DNA of 64,000 nucleotides from positions 134,292,001 to 134,356,000 of the forward strand of contig JBITNC010000001.1 in assembly GCA_050084985.1 (NCBI GenBank), written 5' to 3'. Shown here one piece after another: positions 1 through 13,018 of this stretch; the stretch's first letter is position 1, and each line of letters begins with the position of its first letter. Under the pieces are notes generated by a model. It was not told where the DNA came from and did not search any database. It saw only the letters and a list, made by a program, of their open reading frames with translations. The translations under genes and the position numbers were made by a program. This DNA comes from Nageia nagi. Taxonomy: Eukaryota; Pinophyta.

Positions 1-325
1 TAATTAATGCTAACATATTTATCTTTATATTTTCATGTGTAGTTTTGGAAAATGAACAAAATTTCCATATTTTCCTAATATAATCCCTATCATGAACCTA
101 ATACAAATATTTCAAGTGTTGATGAAAACCTTTTATAGTCTATAAAATTGGTATGATCTTTCCATTAAATATTGTTCAATGCAATATTCATCAAACTTAA
201 TTATATAAAAGATTAATCTCTTAGAATTTCCTATTTTACTCGAAGTTTTACCATCAATTTTTAATACAATAATGATAAGGATTTTTATAGATTTTTTCCA
301 TATAAATATACTAAAGTGTAAATAA
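1..325. repeat. Long direct repeat, left copy (truncated by window edge)
   Basis: This stretch matches 23541-23865 nearly throughout, at roughly 85-90% by eye, including the shared start taattaatgctaac and the shared end ctaaagtgtaaat. It starts exactly at the window edge, so the repeat may extend further left. Its right end abuts the 5' end of the LINE. It has no coding potential I trust; the short open frame on the minus strand is shared noise. Confidence 0.85.
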
Positions 326-349
326 TATTCAAATAATGGAGCAAAGTGA

Positions 350-1990
350 GGAGAGCACATGGGGTTTGAGTGGGCCTAGTGTAAGGGTGAGAGGTTTGGG
401 AGAGGGAGCTTGGATCCCAAGGTGTAGGTGAAGATTGATCTTATAGGTAAGTCTTCTCCAGACTCTATCTTGGAGGAGAGGGTGGGCCTAAAACTTCCTA
501 ATGCAGTTAACCCATTGGACTTGAATATGATAAATAATAACAAAATCTCATATGCCCAAGTGGTAAGGGGTTAAAAAGTATCTCCTTTGGAAACATATTT
601 TAATTTGAGAGCTACAAAAGGTAGGCTAAAGATTCCTCTTAAAATTATCAAGATCACCATGGAGGAAGTTGCTCTAAATCTGCTTGGTAAGTTCCTTGGG
701 ATGCATAGAGATATTGATTTGATGATATAATGGGCTTTTCAAAAATAAAAAAATAAGTGGGAAGTTTGATATTATCGCTCTTTTGAATTACTTCATTTTT
801 ATTAAGTTCAATGCAGGGTAATACCTTTAAAATGTTTTGTATGGAGTTCTATGGATGTTTGGGTAGAAAGATATGTTTTTATAGAAATGGGTTCTAGATT
901 TCAATCCAAATACCTAAATTATTACTTCAACCCCAGTTTGGGTTAGACTCCTAGGATTAGCATTTTAGTGTTGGCATGATGAAGTTATAGCAAGGATTTG
1001 TTACTAGATTGAGGACCTCATTACCATTGATAAGGCAATTAGGGATAAATCTTGTATGACTTTTGCTAGACTTTGTATTAGCATTTATCCCATAATGAAC
1101 CTCCCAAAATCTATTGATTTAATTTCTAAATTAGGGGAATGATTTCAATTGATCGAATATGAGAATCCCCCTTAGATGTGTGAGGTATTCAAGTAGAAAT
1201 TTCATGCTCCTTCTTTGTATCCTTTGAAATTGCAAGAAAAGCAAAAAAAGAAATGATAGGGTTGTAAAGTTCCAACTTAAAGAACTAAAAAAGGTGAAGC
1301 TTTGAGTGTGGTGCATGAGCAAGATACCAATGTGGTGCCCATGCATAATAATTTTTCTAGTCTAGATGTTCATCTTCACTTAAACAAAGATTTGATTAAG
1401 GAAATATCACTCTATGAGAAAGTTATAGCTCATGTCAAAGGTTAGAGACCAATCACAAAAGAAGCTATGATGGTTATATTAGAGGATAAAGAGTTGGATA
1501 ATAAACTCTTAAATCATAATGAGGGAGATCATCAAGAGATAACATCAGATAAGGAGGTTTTGATAAAAGAGGAATAATATCAAGGAGAGTGGGAAATTAT
1601 CTCATAATTCAAATAGGACTTCATACCTCAAGTAAGTAAATTTAGTGAAGTGTTAGATAGATTTTTGGAAACTCAATTCCCTAAACCATTAGAGACTCAT
1701 ACTTATAACGTTTTTCAAGGTGAGAAGGATCAAGAAGATATAAATAAAAATCACATCCTTTTCCCAATTATGTTAAGGAAGTTTTGGGGGATTGTGAGGA
1801 TTCAGATTCTCAAGAAGAAACTATAGTATCAACCCTAAGGTGAAAGGGAAAGAAGAAAAAAAGAAGCAACAAGTCTATATGAAAAAGGATCATCTTGATC
1901 GACCTTAGAAGGGTGTTATAATATTTTAGGATACCAAAGCTAATATTGCTAAAGGAGCTCAAGCCACTCTCTTTGTGGGGGTGAAGCTTT
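350..1990 (+). pseudogene. LINE ORF1 remnant (DUF4283-like gag/RNA-binding protein)
   Basis: No single open frame survives, but fragments in several frames read like the ORF1 protein of plant L1 LINEs. Between about 600 and 1300 one finds a basic segment followed by KIIKITMEEVALNLLGKFLG, then ARLCISIYPIMNLPKSIDLI and FQLIEYENPP. This is the layout of a DUF4283 domain leading towards a CCHC-type knuckle. The family binds LINE RNA in the ribonucleoprotein. The C-terminal part (about 1300-1990) is acidic and lysine-rich and carries many stops. It directly precedes ORF2, as expected for a bicistronic L1. The call rests on remembered family features, not a search. Confidence 0.65.
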
Positions 1991-1996
1991 GAAGCA

Positions 1997-4929
1997 ATGA
2001 AAATCCTTACTTGGAATGTAAGGGGGATCTATGCTCCTAAAAAACATAGAATTCTAAATTCTTTGAAGAAGAACCTCAAATTGGAGGTGATCCTACTTCA
2101 AGAAACAAAAATTACTAAAGGTAAGGAACTCTTTATTAAAAATATCTTATGGAGGGATGCGAATTTTGTTCTTATTCATGTGGTTTCCAAATCAGGTGGT
2201 ATTTTATGCTTGTGGGATAGGAATAATCTAGAAGGGAAGGTGATTATCTCTAGTCTAAACTTTTTCTCCATTATTTTGACCTCTTTGGATACTAAGGAAA
2301 CTTTTATTATAATGAATGTGTATGCTCTGACTATCCATGGTTTAAATTTAATGCCCATTTAGATAGTTTTGGTATTTTTTTCCATCAAATACAAGCATAA
2401 TTTAAAAATAACCATCATCTATGCATTTTAAATGTAATTTTTACCCGTAAAAATTTATATATATACTAAATTAATTAATAGATTAAATATCATATATATA
2501 ATATAATATAATATAATATTGATAGGTAAAATTGGAAAGCAAAGAAGGAAACAATAGAGCAAAGAAGAAAATTCAATGCTCTATTTAGATTTGAGAAAAT
2601 ATGGCTTACTCAAGAGAATCTAGAGGATAATATAAAATTGTGGTGGTAACAGAGCTTATTTGATTCACTTATGACTCAAATAGCTAAGAAATTAAGATTC
2701 ATTAAGAAAAATCTTACAGTTTGGAATAGAGAAACCTTTGGTTTGCTCCCTAGAAGGAACGTTGATCTTCAAGGGAAAATGAGAGTTATTGAAAACCAAA
2801 TTCATATGTAAGGATATTCAAAGGAGATTCATTGTAAAGAGAAGGAAATATTATGTCAATGGTATAACACTCTCAAAAAAGAGGAGATCACATGGAAGCA
2901 AAAGTCTAGGATCATGTGGCTTAAGGAAGGGGATAGGAGTATCAATTTTTTCTATGTTTCCAATCTAATATATAGAAGCCACAATTGTATTAAGGAAATC
3001 TAATGTGGGGATGGTTCTTCTACAAAGGACCTAAATAAAATTAAGGAGGAGGGAGTTTCCTTTTTCTTGGATCTCTTAGGTCAAAATTCAACTTACTAGT
3101 AGAGAGCTACAAAAAATATTGTCCGTAATATTCTAGACTTTATGATTGAAAGATTTAATAATTTCATGAGTGGCAAGTTTGAAGAGAAAGAGATTCAAGC
3201 TATGATGTTTGAAATGGGAGGATCCAAAGCTCTAGGCCCGGATAGCTTCCTTAGATATTTTTTGTAAAGATATTGTGGGAATAGTTTAGGATTTTCAATT
3301 CACCAAAACTATACCTAAATATGTGTACTTTGCCTTTGTTTCTCTTATTCCTAAGAAAATGGGAGCTAATTCTTTTAATAAGTTTCACCCCATCAATTTG
3401 TGTAATTTCTTTTATAAAATTAGTTTATAATTCATAAAAATATGTTAAAAATAATTCTTCCTTTCATCATAAATACAAATCAAGGATAATCTATGCATGG
3501 GAGATAAATTTTAGATGGTATCATTACAATTCATGAGGTTGCTCATTCATCCATCAAATATGGTAAGGTTGGGATGTTGCTTAAATTTCATGTTAGTAAG
3601 GCTTATGATAGATTAGATTAGACCTTCTTGCTACAAGTTTTGTTTAGGTTTGAATTTAGAGAAGATTAGATCTCTCTCATTCATAAATGTATTTCCATTA
3701 TTACCTTCTTGATGCTCATCAATGGTGCAACTATTGACTATTTCTCAAGGAAAAGAGACCTTCACTAGGGTGATTCTATATTCACCTTCCTCTTCATCAT
3801 TATAGCATAGGTGTTAGGGAGGAGTGTTTTGGTAGCTAATAAGCCTAGAATGATTGAATGTATTAAACCTATGGAGGAACTCCCACTAGTCTCTTACCAA
3901 TATTTTATGGATGAGACCTTAGTCTCTACAAGATCTTACATTCCTCAAGTTTGATCTATAAATAAAATTTTAGACATGTATGAAGGGGTTGCTAGCCAAA
4001 ATATAAATTTTGAAAAAAGCAAATTATTTTTCTTGAATATAGGGAGGGTGCTACAAAAAAGAGTGGTAAATATCTTTCATTTCACTATAGGGGAATTGTC
4101 AACCTCCTATCTTGAAATTCCCCTTTTCAAAGGTGGAATGAAAGAGTTCCTAAAGGGATCCTATTATTGAAATTGTTTCAAGGAAATTAGTAGGATAAAA
4201 AGGTGCTCTTCTTATCCAAATTGGTAAGCCCAACTGATTAAGTCAATATTGCAAAGTTTCCTAATTTATTATATGTTTATCTTTAATATGCCTATGAAGG
4301 TGTAGGAGAAGTTAATACAAATTCAAAGAGAATTCCTATGGACTGGTACAAAGGAGAAAAATCAAATGGCCTTTATGGCTTGGAAAAAGATGTGTTTACC
4401 CTTTAAACATGGTGGTTTGGGAATTAGAAACCTCAAAAATATAAATTTGTCTCTCATGGAGAAATTGGGATCAAAGGTGGTGACTAATATGAATTTCCCT
4501 TGGGTTAAGATACTTAATTCCAAATACCTTCCTAATTCCTCATTACTAGAAGAGGAAAATCCAAGAGGTGGATCAACATTCTGGAATGGATTATAGGGTA
4601 TTAAGGACTTCATAAAAAAGCATAGGTATTAGATCATTAGTGATTGCAACAAAGTTCACTTTTGGAAAGATAATTAGTTGATGAAGATTTTGCTTAGGGA
4701 GCATGAGAACCTAGTCATTTTGTTTAGAAAATTCACTCACCAATATGGAAGAATGGTATCTAATTACATTATCCATGGGGAGAGGAAGTCTTGGAAGTTG
4801 CTAGATTTAGACAATCCTATAGATCTTCAGATGCAAGTTTTGGTAACTCTTAATAAGATGTTAAAAGCTTATACCCTCCCTCAAAGGAGAGAGAACACTT
4901 TTCTTTAAGAAAGAGAGAAATAGGTTTCT
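1997..4929 (+). pseudogene. LINE ORF2 remnant, part 1: endonuclease and reverse transcriptase
   Basis: The start at 1997 gives MKILTWNVRG, the classic N-terminus of an AP-type LINE endonuclease, followed by VILLQETK and a GGILCLWD block, open to 2362. The second half of the endonuclease is missing; an AT-rich stretch follows. The reading resumes near 2530 with the linker to RT (KSRIMWLKEGDRS near 2900), then GGSKALGPDSF (about 3220), SLIPKKMGAN (about 3345) and the fingers/palm region. The catalytic FADD box is degraded to FMDE at about 3904-3915. Frames 3976-4170, 4366-4596 and 4678-4908 are the thumb and connection regions. A Copia element interrupts it at 4929/15769. Inactive: many stops, a lost endonuclease half and a mutated RT site. 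Confidence 0.85.
2380..2530. other. AT-rich insert/deletion scar inside LINE endonuclease
   Basis: About 150 bases of AT-rich sequence with an (ATA)n-like run near 2490-2518 replace the second half of the endonuclease domain. No element termini are visible, so it may be a deletion filled by slippage rather than an insertion. Confidence 0.4.
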
Positions 4930-5485
4930 TGAGAGAAACTAATCCTTAAATATTAAATTTTTATTCTACCAAGATCTCAAGAAAGCTTTCTACAACATCC
5001 TCACAACATCATAAAGAAGGTAGCCAATCTCATAAAGATAATACCAGTGTAAAGTGGTTCCTTCAACCATAGGAATACATTCACTAATATAATATATTTA
5101 TTCTCAAGATGCACTATCTTGTAACAACTCTTCCAACTACTCCTAACATACCTAACTCATAACAATACTACAAACATGAGTGAGTAATATCAAGGAGAGG
5201 GATCTCTATTTATAGGCCAAAATTCTCCCTTGGATCACTCTTTTATCCATTGTACAAATTCATGACATACAACACCCTTTTACCCAATGGGCATGTCCAT
5301 GAGATGGAGTGTAGGATAAGTTACATTGTTTTATTCACAAATACTTAAAAGGTATATAGAGATACTTTTAAGTATTAGTGAATTAAAATTACCTTATTCA
5401 CTAAATACTTAAGGTATCTAGAATACCTTTAAGTATTAAGTGAATTTACATCAAAAAACCTTACAATAGTGCATTATACATTCCA
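4930..5485 (-). repeat. Copia 3' LTR (left copy)
   Basis: It aligns end to end with 15223-15768 apart from small indels. It contains a TATA-like box on the minus strand at 5207-5214 and two consecutive imperfect palindromes at 5339-5376 and 5403-5437. Length 556. Confidence 0.92.
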
Positions 5486-5500
5486 AAACTCCCTCTTAAT
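5486..5500 (-). other. Copia polypurine tract
   Basis: The minus strand reads AAGAGGGAGTT immediately before the 3' LTR start TGGAATG, as expected for the plus-strand primer. Confidence 0.7.
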
Positions 5501-5984
5501 GAATTATTAGGATAGAGTAGAGAGAAGAAAGAGAGAGTAAGAGAGAGCTCTCCATTATAGAGATACAATCGAAGATGAGAATATTACATATTTGAGAAAT
5601 AAGCAAGATCTTATCTTGAGGCTCATTAGAATACCATTTGACAAAATAGTTTACAATACAATCATTAATTGTAACTAGTTCACTATATGAAGTAGTCATT
5701 CAACATAAGTTGACATGATGAGCCTTCATGAGCCTGCCCACTCAAAGTAGGTAACCTACATTCTCAGGAAGAAACTTGCAAGATATAAGTAACTTATAAA
5801 TAATATCAATCATATGCATCATATAAACATTCATATCAACATAAGATAAATTAATCAAGTAATGCCATCCATAAATTGATCCAAAGTGCACTATAAGTCA
5901 TTAAGAAAATATCAAGCTAATACTCATGATCACCAGTTGTATAAAATATATGTGGATAAACATAAAAAATAGAGCATAACCACA

Positions 5985-6270
5985 TACAAGTTTCTCACAT
6001 ATGGATAACCAAATAATGTCAAAATGCATATAATGATTCCTCACACATTAATAACTGAAATAGTGCTAGTAGAAGCTAAAATGTACTGCTAGTTCCTCAC
6101 ATAGAACAAATTAACCATGAAAGTGGACATAATCTACTAAAATAAGTATAATTAGTTCTTCACATGAAGTGAACTAACCAAGAAGGTGTACATCAAATGC
6201 TTAAAAAATATACTAGTTCCTTACATAGAGCAAACTAACTACAAAGGTGTATATAAAGATCAACATTATA
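5985..6270. repeat. Diverged minisatellite in Copia 3' untranslated region
   Basis: A motif like agttcctcacatagagcaaa recurs near 5991, 6037, 6093, 6156 and 6217, spaced about 46-63 bases. It lies between the end of pol and the 3' LTR. Confidence 0.6.
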
Positions 6271-6329
6271 CATCAAAAACTATCCTCCTAAGGATGAAGT
6301 TGTCATCACAAACATGAATTGAATGAGAA

Positions 6330-9300
6330 ATCAACCTTCACTCCCCCTTGATGGAAACTTCACCAACCCAATAGATTCCTTAAGATTGCAAAATTAGTCT
6401 TCAGCAAGGGGCTTGGTGAAAAAATTAGTAGAGTTTAGGACTAATGGAAAATACTACAATTGAAGGATACCATCCAGAATATTCTTCCTAATAAAGTGGG
6501 CTTGGTTTCGACATGTTTTATTCTTTGATAAAAAAACATGATTCTTTTCTAAAGAAATAATTGATTGATTATCTGAAAAAATATAAAATGTGTGAGCTCA
6601 TACCCAATTTATTTTATAATATGCCTAAATCAAATAACATCCTAGAATACGAATGACATTGCTTATATTCTTCCTCTATAATGGAGAGAGTAGTAGTCGG
6701 CTGCTTCTTGGAATTCTAAAATATAGCACTTGAACCAATGCTAAATGTATAAATAGAGGTTGATTTCATGTCATCTCTATCTACCCTATAATCAAAATCT
6801 AAGAACTCTAAGAGAAAAAATAATGAAAACTTGGAAAACATGAGAGAAATATATTTAGTTCTTGCAACATACCTCAAACTTTTCTTAACAGCATTGAGGT
6901 GCTCAACATATGGTTTCTACATAAATTATGCTATAATATTTACTACAAATGTAATATATATCTTGAAGATCATCAAATAAAGAATATTGCTAATTAATTG
7001 CATGTAAGTTGTAGCATCAACCAACTGAGAGTTGGAGCTAAGAGATAAAGTGATTCTAGGAGAGACTAGAATTATTGTAGGTCTGCACTCCTCCATTATA
7101 AAATTTTGCAAAATATCTAAGATATACTTGGATTAACTAAAGTAAGTACAATCCTTATATTAATACACTTCAATACCAAGAAATTAGTGCAAGAGACCAA
7201 TATCAATCATTTCAAAAGTTGCCTTGAGTTTGGATATGCACTCTTGGATGATTTCAACATTTTACCTACTATCAATAGATCATCCACATAGATAAGAATA
7301 AAGACCAAGTATTTTTCTTAATTAAGCACATAAATATCAGTATCAAAGAATCATTTAGAAAATATAGTATCTTCAAAGTATCCTAAAATAATTTTAAACC
7401 AAGCTCTAGGTGCTTTCTTAAGTCCATATAAAGAATTATTTAGCTCGCACATAAATGACTTGTTACCTTCCATAATAAACCCTTCTAGTTAGTTCATATA
7501 GATTTCAACATCCAAGTCACCATTAAGAAAAGCACTTTTAACATCAAGTTAAAAAAATTTCCATGCTTAAGTTGTTGAAAGAGCAATAATTAACATGATA
7601 ATAGGCATCATTTTCACTAGAGAAAATGTTTCTTAATAATCAACTCCATATTTTTGAGCAAAATCTTTGGCTACTAACCTTGCCTTGTATTTCTTAATTT
7701 TCTCAATTTAATTGTATTTAACCTTATAAATTCATTTATTTTCAATAACATTGCATTCATTAGGATAGAAAACCAAATTGCAAGCTTGATTTTTCATTAG
7801 AGCCTCATACTCCACTTTCATTGCTTCCATCCAACACTTGTGCTTTGAAGCTTCCTTGAATGATGAGAGCTCATTTTTGCTATCAATTTTGGTAAACAAG
7901 AATTTATTTAAAGTCATACTTCTTGTTATCCTTTGTGTTAGAGAATTTCTCTCTTGAGATGAATTATCTACACTGATATCCATCCATCTATGTGCAACAG
8001 ATGAGTCATCAAGATCATCTAGATCCTCACAAGAAGAATATTCCTCACGTATTTCATTAAACTTTACATCCCTAAGAAAAATATTGCTTTAGAGGAAGGA
8101 GAGTAGAGCCTCTAGACTTTATGTTGATTATCATATCCCACAAATATGCACTTTTTAGATCTCTTATTCATCTTCTTTTTTTTCTCAAAAATAATAAAGG
8201 CATAAGCATCGTAACCAAAAATCCTCAAGTGAGAGATGTTAGGTTTCTTTTTCATCCATGCCTCATATAGAGTTTTTCCTTGTACTACTTTCATAGTATA
8301 CCTATTTAGGATGTAGATCATAGTGCTGATAGCTTGACCCCATAAGAAGTTAGGAGGATTTCTCATTATGCACATTTCCATTTCTTGAATGGTTCCATTT
8401 TTTCTTTTAGCAACACAATTTTGCTAAAGGTTGTAAGGGATCATAAATTACCTCTTGATCTTATATTTGGTATAATAGTTATTGAAGTCATTACTATTAT
8501 ACTCATCCCTATTATCAAATATCAATATCTTAACTTTGAAGTTAGATTGATTTGTAACCAAGGCTTTGAAATATTTGAACCTATCAAAGGTTTGATCTTT
8601 GTGCTCTAGAAAATAACCAAATATCATCATGTAGAAGTCATCAAGAGGGTCAAGACATAAGATGCTCTACCAAGTGACTTAATCAAAAATAGACCTATCA
8701 AATCTAAATGCACAAGTTTAAGAGGTTATGTTTCCCTTATTGCCTTATCTTTCTCAAAATTTTGCCTATCCATCTTTCCAAGGATGCACTTCTCATAAAG
8801 ACCAATTATGGGTGATATTGTAGGCAAACCTTCCACAAGTTCTTGATCTTTCATAAGTTGAATACTCTTATGGTTAAGGTGGTCTAATTAATAGTGCTAA
8901 ATATTACCTCTAGAGAAAATATTTTTATCAAAGAACATCTTTTTTGGAGCTTGATACATAATGTAGAGATCATATTTCATGGATCCTTTTACCAATGTGG
9001 AAAGTCTCTTTTTCATGCATCAAGAGTGTGAGTTGAACTTGAATGAGTATCCTTTCCTTTCAACCTAAATTACATAAAGAAGGTTCATGGTGAGCTTAGG
9101 CATATAGAGAATATTTTCAAGAACATTTCCTTGCAACAACACACTCCCAATACCTTAGACTTCAAGGATTGAATTATCACCTATCACAACTACATCTTTT
9201 CTATACTTATGAAAATTTTCAAATTTATTCTTTTCAAAACATATGTGATTAGTACATCTAGATTCAACAATCTAATCATTTGAGAAGATGTGAGACTTGG

Positions 9301-9440
9301 AGTAAAAGGCATAAACATAAATAGAATTCTTGTTCTTCTTCTTGCCATTAAAGTTGTTTTATTTTTCAGATCCTTTGCCATCTTGTTCTTGCTTTTTATT
9401 GTAGCAATTAGATTCCCTATGACCATCCACACATTTTATT
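6330..9440 (-). pseudogene. Copia pol remnant: protease, integrase, RT, RNase H
   Basis: Going down the minus strand: protease near 9270, with the DSG-type site degraded to ESRCTNHIC; integrase zinc-binding region near 8780-8900; integrase core at 8112-8760, with ILIFDNRDEYNSNDF holding the second Asp, but the catalytic Glu appears changed to Lys in NCVAKRKN. ISHLRIFGYDAYAF and KCIFVGYD follow, the standard Copia integrase tail. RT begins near 7900 with SSFKEASKHKCWMEAM and still has an intact YVDD at 7279-7290. RNase H ends near 6340 with LKESIGLVKFPSRG. Frameshifts and stops occur throughout. The polyprotein would have made the enzymes for reverse transcription and integration. Confidence 0.88.
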
Positions 9441-10190
9441 CCCATCTTGACTTATCATGGCTATTATGTTTCTTATTTTCAACTTTCTTGAAGTCCCTTG
9501 TTAGAGCATGGAAAGACTTCTTTTGGTTATTGAACTTCTTTCTGAAGTGAGTCTTCATTGGTTGGAGAGGGGATCAAAAATATTTTGTTAAGTGTTTCAT
9601 CATATTTCAAGAGAAGTATTAAAATATTTCCAATGATAATACCTTTTCTTCATCATCAAGCCTTATCTCAATAATATTCATGAAGTGACTAAATTTAGTA
9701 GAGAGGCTTTGAAGGATGATGAACACCATAAACTTATTATTGATCTAATTGCAACCACACCCTGTAAGATGGATCTTAAGGTTAATAATCTTGTTCAAGT
9801 ATATAGCCACACTTTTATTTTCCTTTTGACATGATTATAATAATTTTTGAAGAATGTTGAACTTTTTAAAGAATTTACTACTGAGGTAGATTTTCTTTAG
9901 CCTATCCCAAGCTTCCTTTATAGAGTTTGAAGAAGAGATCATAAGAAGAACTGCATTTGAAATTACATGAAATATCATTGAGGTTTTCAACTCATTCTTT
10001 GCGTTGTAATCCTTGAGTGCCTTCTTATTTTTTAGAGCAACTTAGTTTTCATTTATGATTTACCATAATTTTTGTGATTGAAGCTATGTTATCATCTTAG
10101 GTTCCCAAATACCATATTTGAAACTATCTAGGATGTGTTAGGTGAAAAAAGAGTCTCCTAATTGCTACAAAAGAAGGTGAAAGTGTTAAA
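9440..10190 (-). pseudogene. Copia gag remnant, copy A
   Basis: Reads down the minus strand from about 10,190: a UBN2-type gag N-terminus (HILDSFKYGIWEPKM, LKDYNAKNELKTSMIFHVIS, SIKEAWDRLKKIYLS), then the capsid-like middle and a basic tail with a degraded CCHC knuckle (KHNSHDKSRWE near 9460). Stops interrupt it. It would have formed the virus-like particle and packaged RNA. It is continuous with the protease region. Confidence 0.75.
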
Positions 10191-10806
10191 CAATGTAAGC
10201 ATTTTAAATTTGAGAACCAAACATTAATCCAGTATTAATATTAAGTTTGTTCAATTAGTCAATCATTCATGTTAATTATACATATTGAATTTTAGCCAAA
10301 GCTAATCAAATCATGCCTAAATTGTTAATCAATTTCATATGTGCATAAGGCTATAATCTCCTCAAATCATATATCTCATACATCCAATATTTTATCATAA
10401 CCAAGTAATATAGTTGTAGAGAGGGTAAATCTAAGGCTTATTTTTTAATTTGAAATTAGACCTTCACCTAAATGCTTGTAAGGTGGAGCCTAGGTACTAC
10501 CAATCCTCAACCAATTTTTCTTAGTCAACAACATACTGTCATAAGGAGGATTACTAGCTATTTTCCAAGGTTGTGACGATAATCCTTTAATGGAAAGGAA
10601 GACATATGGTATCACTACACACATGCATGTCCACCTATATGGATTTATATCTAGATCAATAGAGAACTTAGGAGAAATTAAAAAGTACAAAATTTTCAAC
10701 ACTTAGATTAACAGATTAAAAGGCTCTAGTCTATCTTGTCCTCACCTCATGGCTCCCCAAACAAGTCATGTTACGGAATAAAACATGTATATGTATTTAT
10801 TTTAGG
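9440..10806. repeat. Tandem leader-gag unit A of Copia element
   Basis: First of three direct repeats (offset to unit B about 1373, B to C about 1447, measured at the gacttcttttgg anchor: 9515, 10888, 12335). Unit A runs on directly into pol, so it is the gag originally joined to the polyprotein. It is about 70 bases shorter than the others. Confidence 0.88.
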
Positions 10807-11560
10807 AGAAGAACTTTCATTAACTTGTTACAACCATTATGTTGCATATTTCCACCTTTCTTGAAGTCCTTTTTCAGATCATGGGAAGACTTCTTTTGGT
10901 TATTGAACTTCTTTTTGAATTGAGTCTTCATTGTTCCTAGAGATATAGAATGCTCCTTAGGAGAGGGGATCAACAATTTTTTGTTAAGTGTTTCATCATA
11001 TTTCAAGAGAATTGTTAAAATAGAACACATTTTGTTCATCTTCAAGTCTTGTTTCAATAATAGTCATGAAATGATTAAATTTAGTAGAGAGGCTATGAAA
11101 GATGATGAACACCATAAACTCATTATTGATCTAATTGCAACCACACCCCATAAGCTAGGTACTAGGGTTAATAATATTGTTCAAGTATATAGCCATATTT
11201 TCATTTTTCTCTTAATTTGATTCTAATAATTTTTGAAGAATAGTGAACCTTTTGGATAATTTAGTTTCGATGTAGATTTTCTTTAGTCTATCTCCATATT
11301 CCTTTGTAGAGTTTGAATAAGAGATCATGAGAAGGACTTTATTTGAAACTATATTAAAGATCATGGAGTTTGCCAACTCATTCTTTATGTTCTAAGTCTT
11401 GAGTATCTTCTCATTTTTTGGAGCAAATTGATTTTTATTTATGATTTTCCATAATTTTTGTACTTGAATCTTTGCTTTCATCCTAGGTTCGCAAATAAAA
11501 TATTTGGAACTATCTAGGATGTGCTTGGGTGAAAAAGAGTCTCCCATTTGCTACAAAAGA
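10800..11560 (-). pseudogene. Copia gag remnant, copy B
   Basis: Same protein as copy A. The best open part (10797-11057) includes NKKLLIPSPKEHSISLG, the polybasic FKKKFNNQKKSSHDLKK and FKKGGNMQHNGCNKL, a damaged zinc knuckle. It is separated from copy A by about 600 bases of leader-like sequence. Confidence 0.75.
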
Positions 11561-12253
11561 AGGTGAAAGTGTTAACCAATATAAGCATGTTAAATTTGAT
11601 AACCAAACATTAATCAATTATACATATTGAGTTTGTTCAATTAATCAATCATTCATGTTAATTATACATGTTGAATTTTAACCAAAGGCAATCAAAGCAT
11701 GCCTAAATTATTAATCAATTTCACAAATGCACAAGGTTACAATATCTTCAAATCATATATCTCATACATCCATTATTTTATCATAACCAAGTAATATAGT
11801 TATAAAGAGGATAAATTGAGGCTTGTTTTCTTGTTTAAAATTAGACCTTCACTTGAATGCCCATAAGGTGGAGCCCAGGTCCTACCAATCCTCAATTAGT
11901 TCACCTTGGTTATAAACATATTCTCATAAGGAGGAGTACTAGCTATTTTTCAAGGTTATGATATATGTTGGATTGGACAAATTATTATCTTGATTAAGTT
12001 TTTAGTTTTTCTCCTAGGTTATCAAGATAATCCCTAAATGGATGGGCATACATATGGTATCACTATAGACATGTTTTTCCACCTATATGGATTTATTTAT
12101 AGATCAATAGTGGACTTACAAGAATTTAAGAAGTATAATTTTTTATCAGTTGGATCGATGGATTAAAAGGATTCAGCATACCTTGTCCTCAACTCATGGC
12201 TCCCCAAACAACTCATGTTATGGAATAAAATATATGAATGTGTTTATTTTAAG
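10807..12253. repeat. Tandem leader-gag unit B of Copia element
   Basis: Second unit. It matches units A and C throughout, including the end motif around atggctccccaaacaa and the gag C-terminal reading KFNNQKKSSHDLKKDFKK at its left end. Confidence 0.88.
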
Positions 12254-13018
12254 GGAAACTCTTTCATTGACTTGACATGGACATTATGTTGCTTGTTTCC
12301 ACATTTCTTGAAGTTCCTTTTCAGAGCATAGGAAGACTCCTTTTGGTTATTGAACTTCTTTTTGAAGTTAGTCTTCATTGGTCCTAAAGCATTAGAATGC
12401 TCCTTAGGGGAAAGGATCAATAATTTTTTGTTAAGTGTTTTTTTGTGTTTCAAGAGAATTCTTGAAATATTTTCCAAGGTGAAAACCTTTTCTTCAACAT
12501 CAAGCCTTATCTCACTAACAATCATGAAGTGACTAAATTTAGTAGAGAGGCTTTGAAAGATAATGAACACCATAAACTCTTTGTTGATCCAATTGCAACC
12601 ACACCCCCATCAGTTGGGTCCTAAGGTCAATAATATTATTCAAGTATATAGCCACACTTTCATTTTTTTTTGACATGATTGCAATAATTTTTAAATAATG
12701 ATGAACCTTTTGAAGAATTTAGTACCAAGGTAGCTTTTCTTCAACCTATCCTAAGCTTCCTTTGTAGAGTTTGAAGAAGAGATCATAAGAAGGACTTTAT
12801 TTGAAATTGCATGAAAGATCATGGTGGTTTCCAACTTATTATTTGTGTTGTAATCCTTGAGTGCCTTCTTATTTGTTGGAGCAACTTGGTTTTCATTTAT
12901 GATTTATCATAGTTTCTCATCTTAGAGCTCTATTTTCATCCTAGATTCCCAAATACCATATTTGGAATTGCTTAGGATGTGCTTGGATGAAAAATAGTTC
13001 CCCATTTGCTACAAAAGA
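12250..13018 (-). pseudogene. Copia gag remnant, copy C
   Basis: The best preserved of the three C-terminal ends (12244-12573): VFIIFQSLSTKFSHFMIV, VEEKVFTLENISRILL, SPKEHSNALGPMKTNF and a knuckle start FKKCGNKQHN. Upstream N-terminal parts are broken by stops. Confidence 0.75.

Noticed and set aside
9290-9550. Plus-strand open frame of 86 codons
   Set aside because: Antisense to Copia gag/protease.
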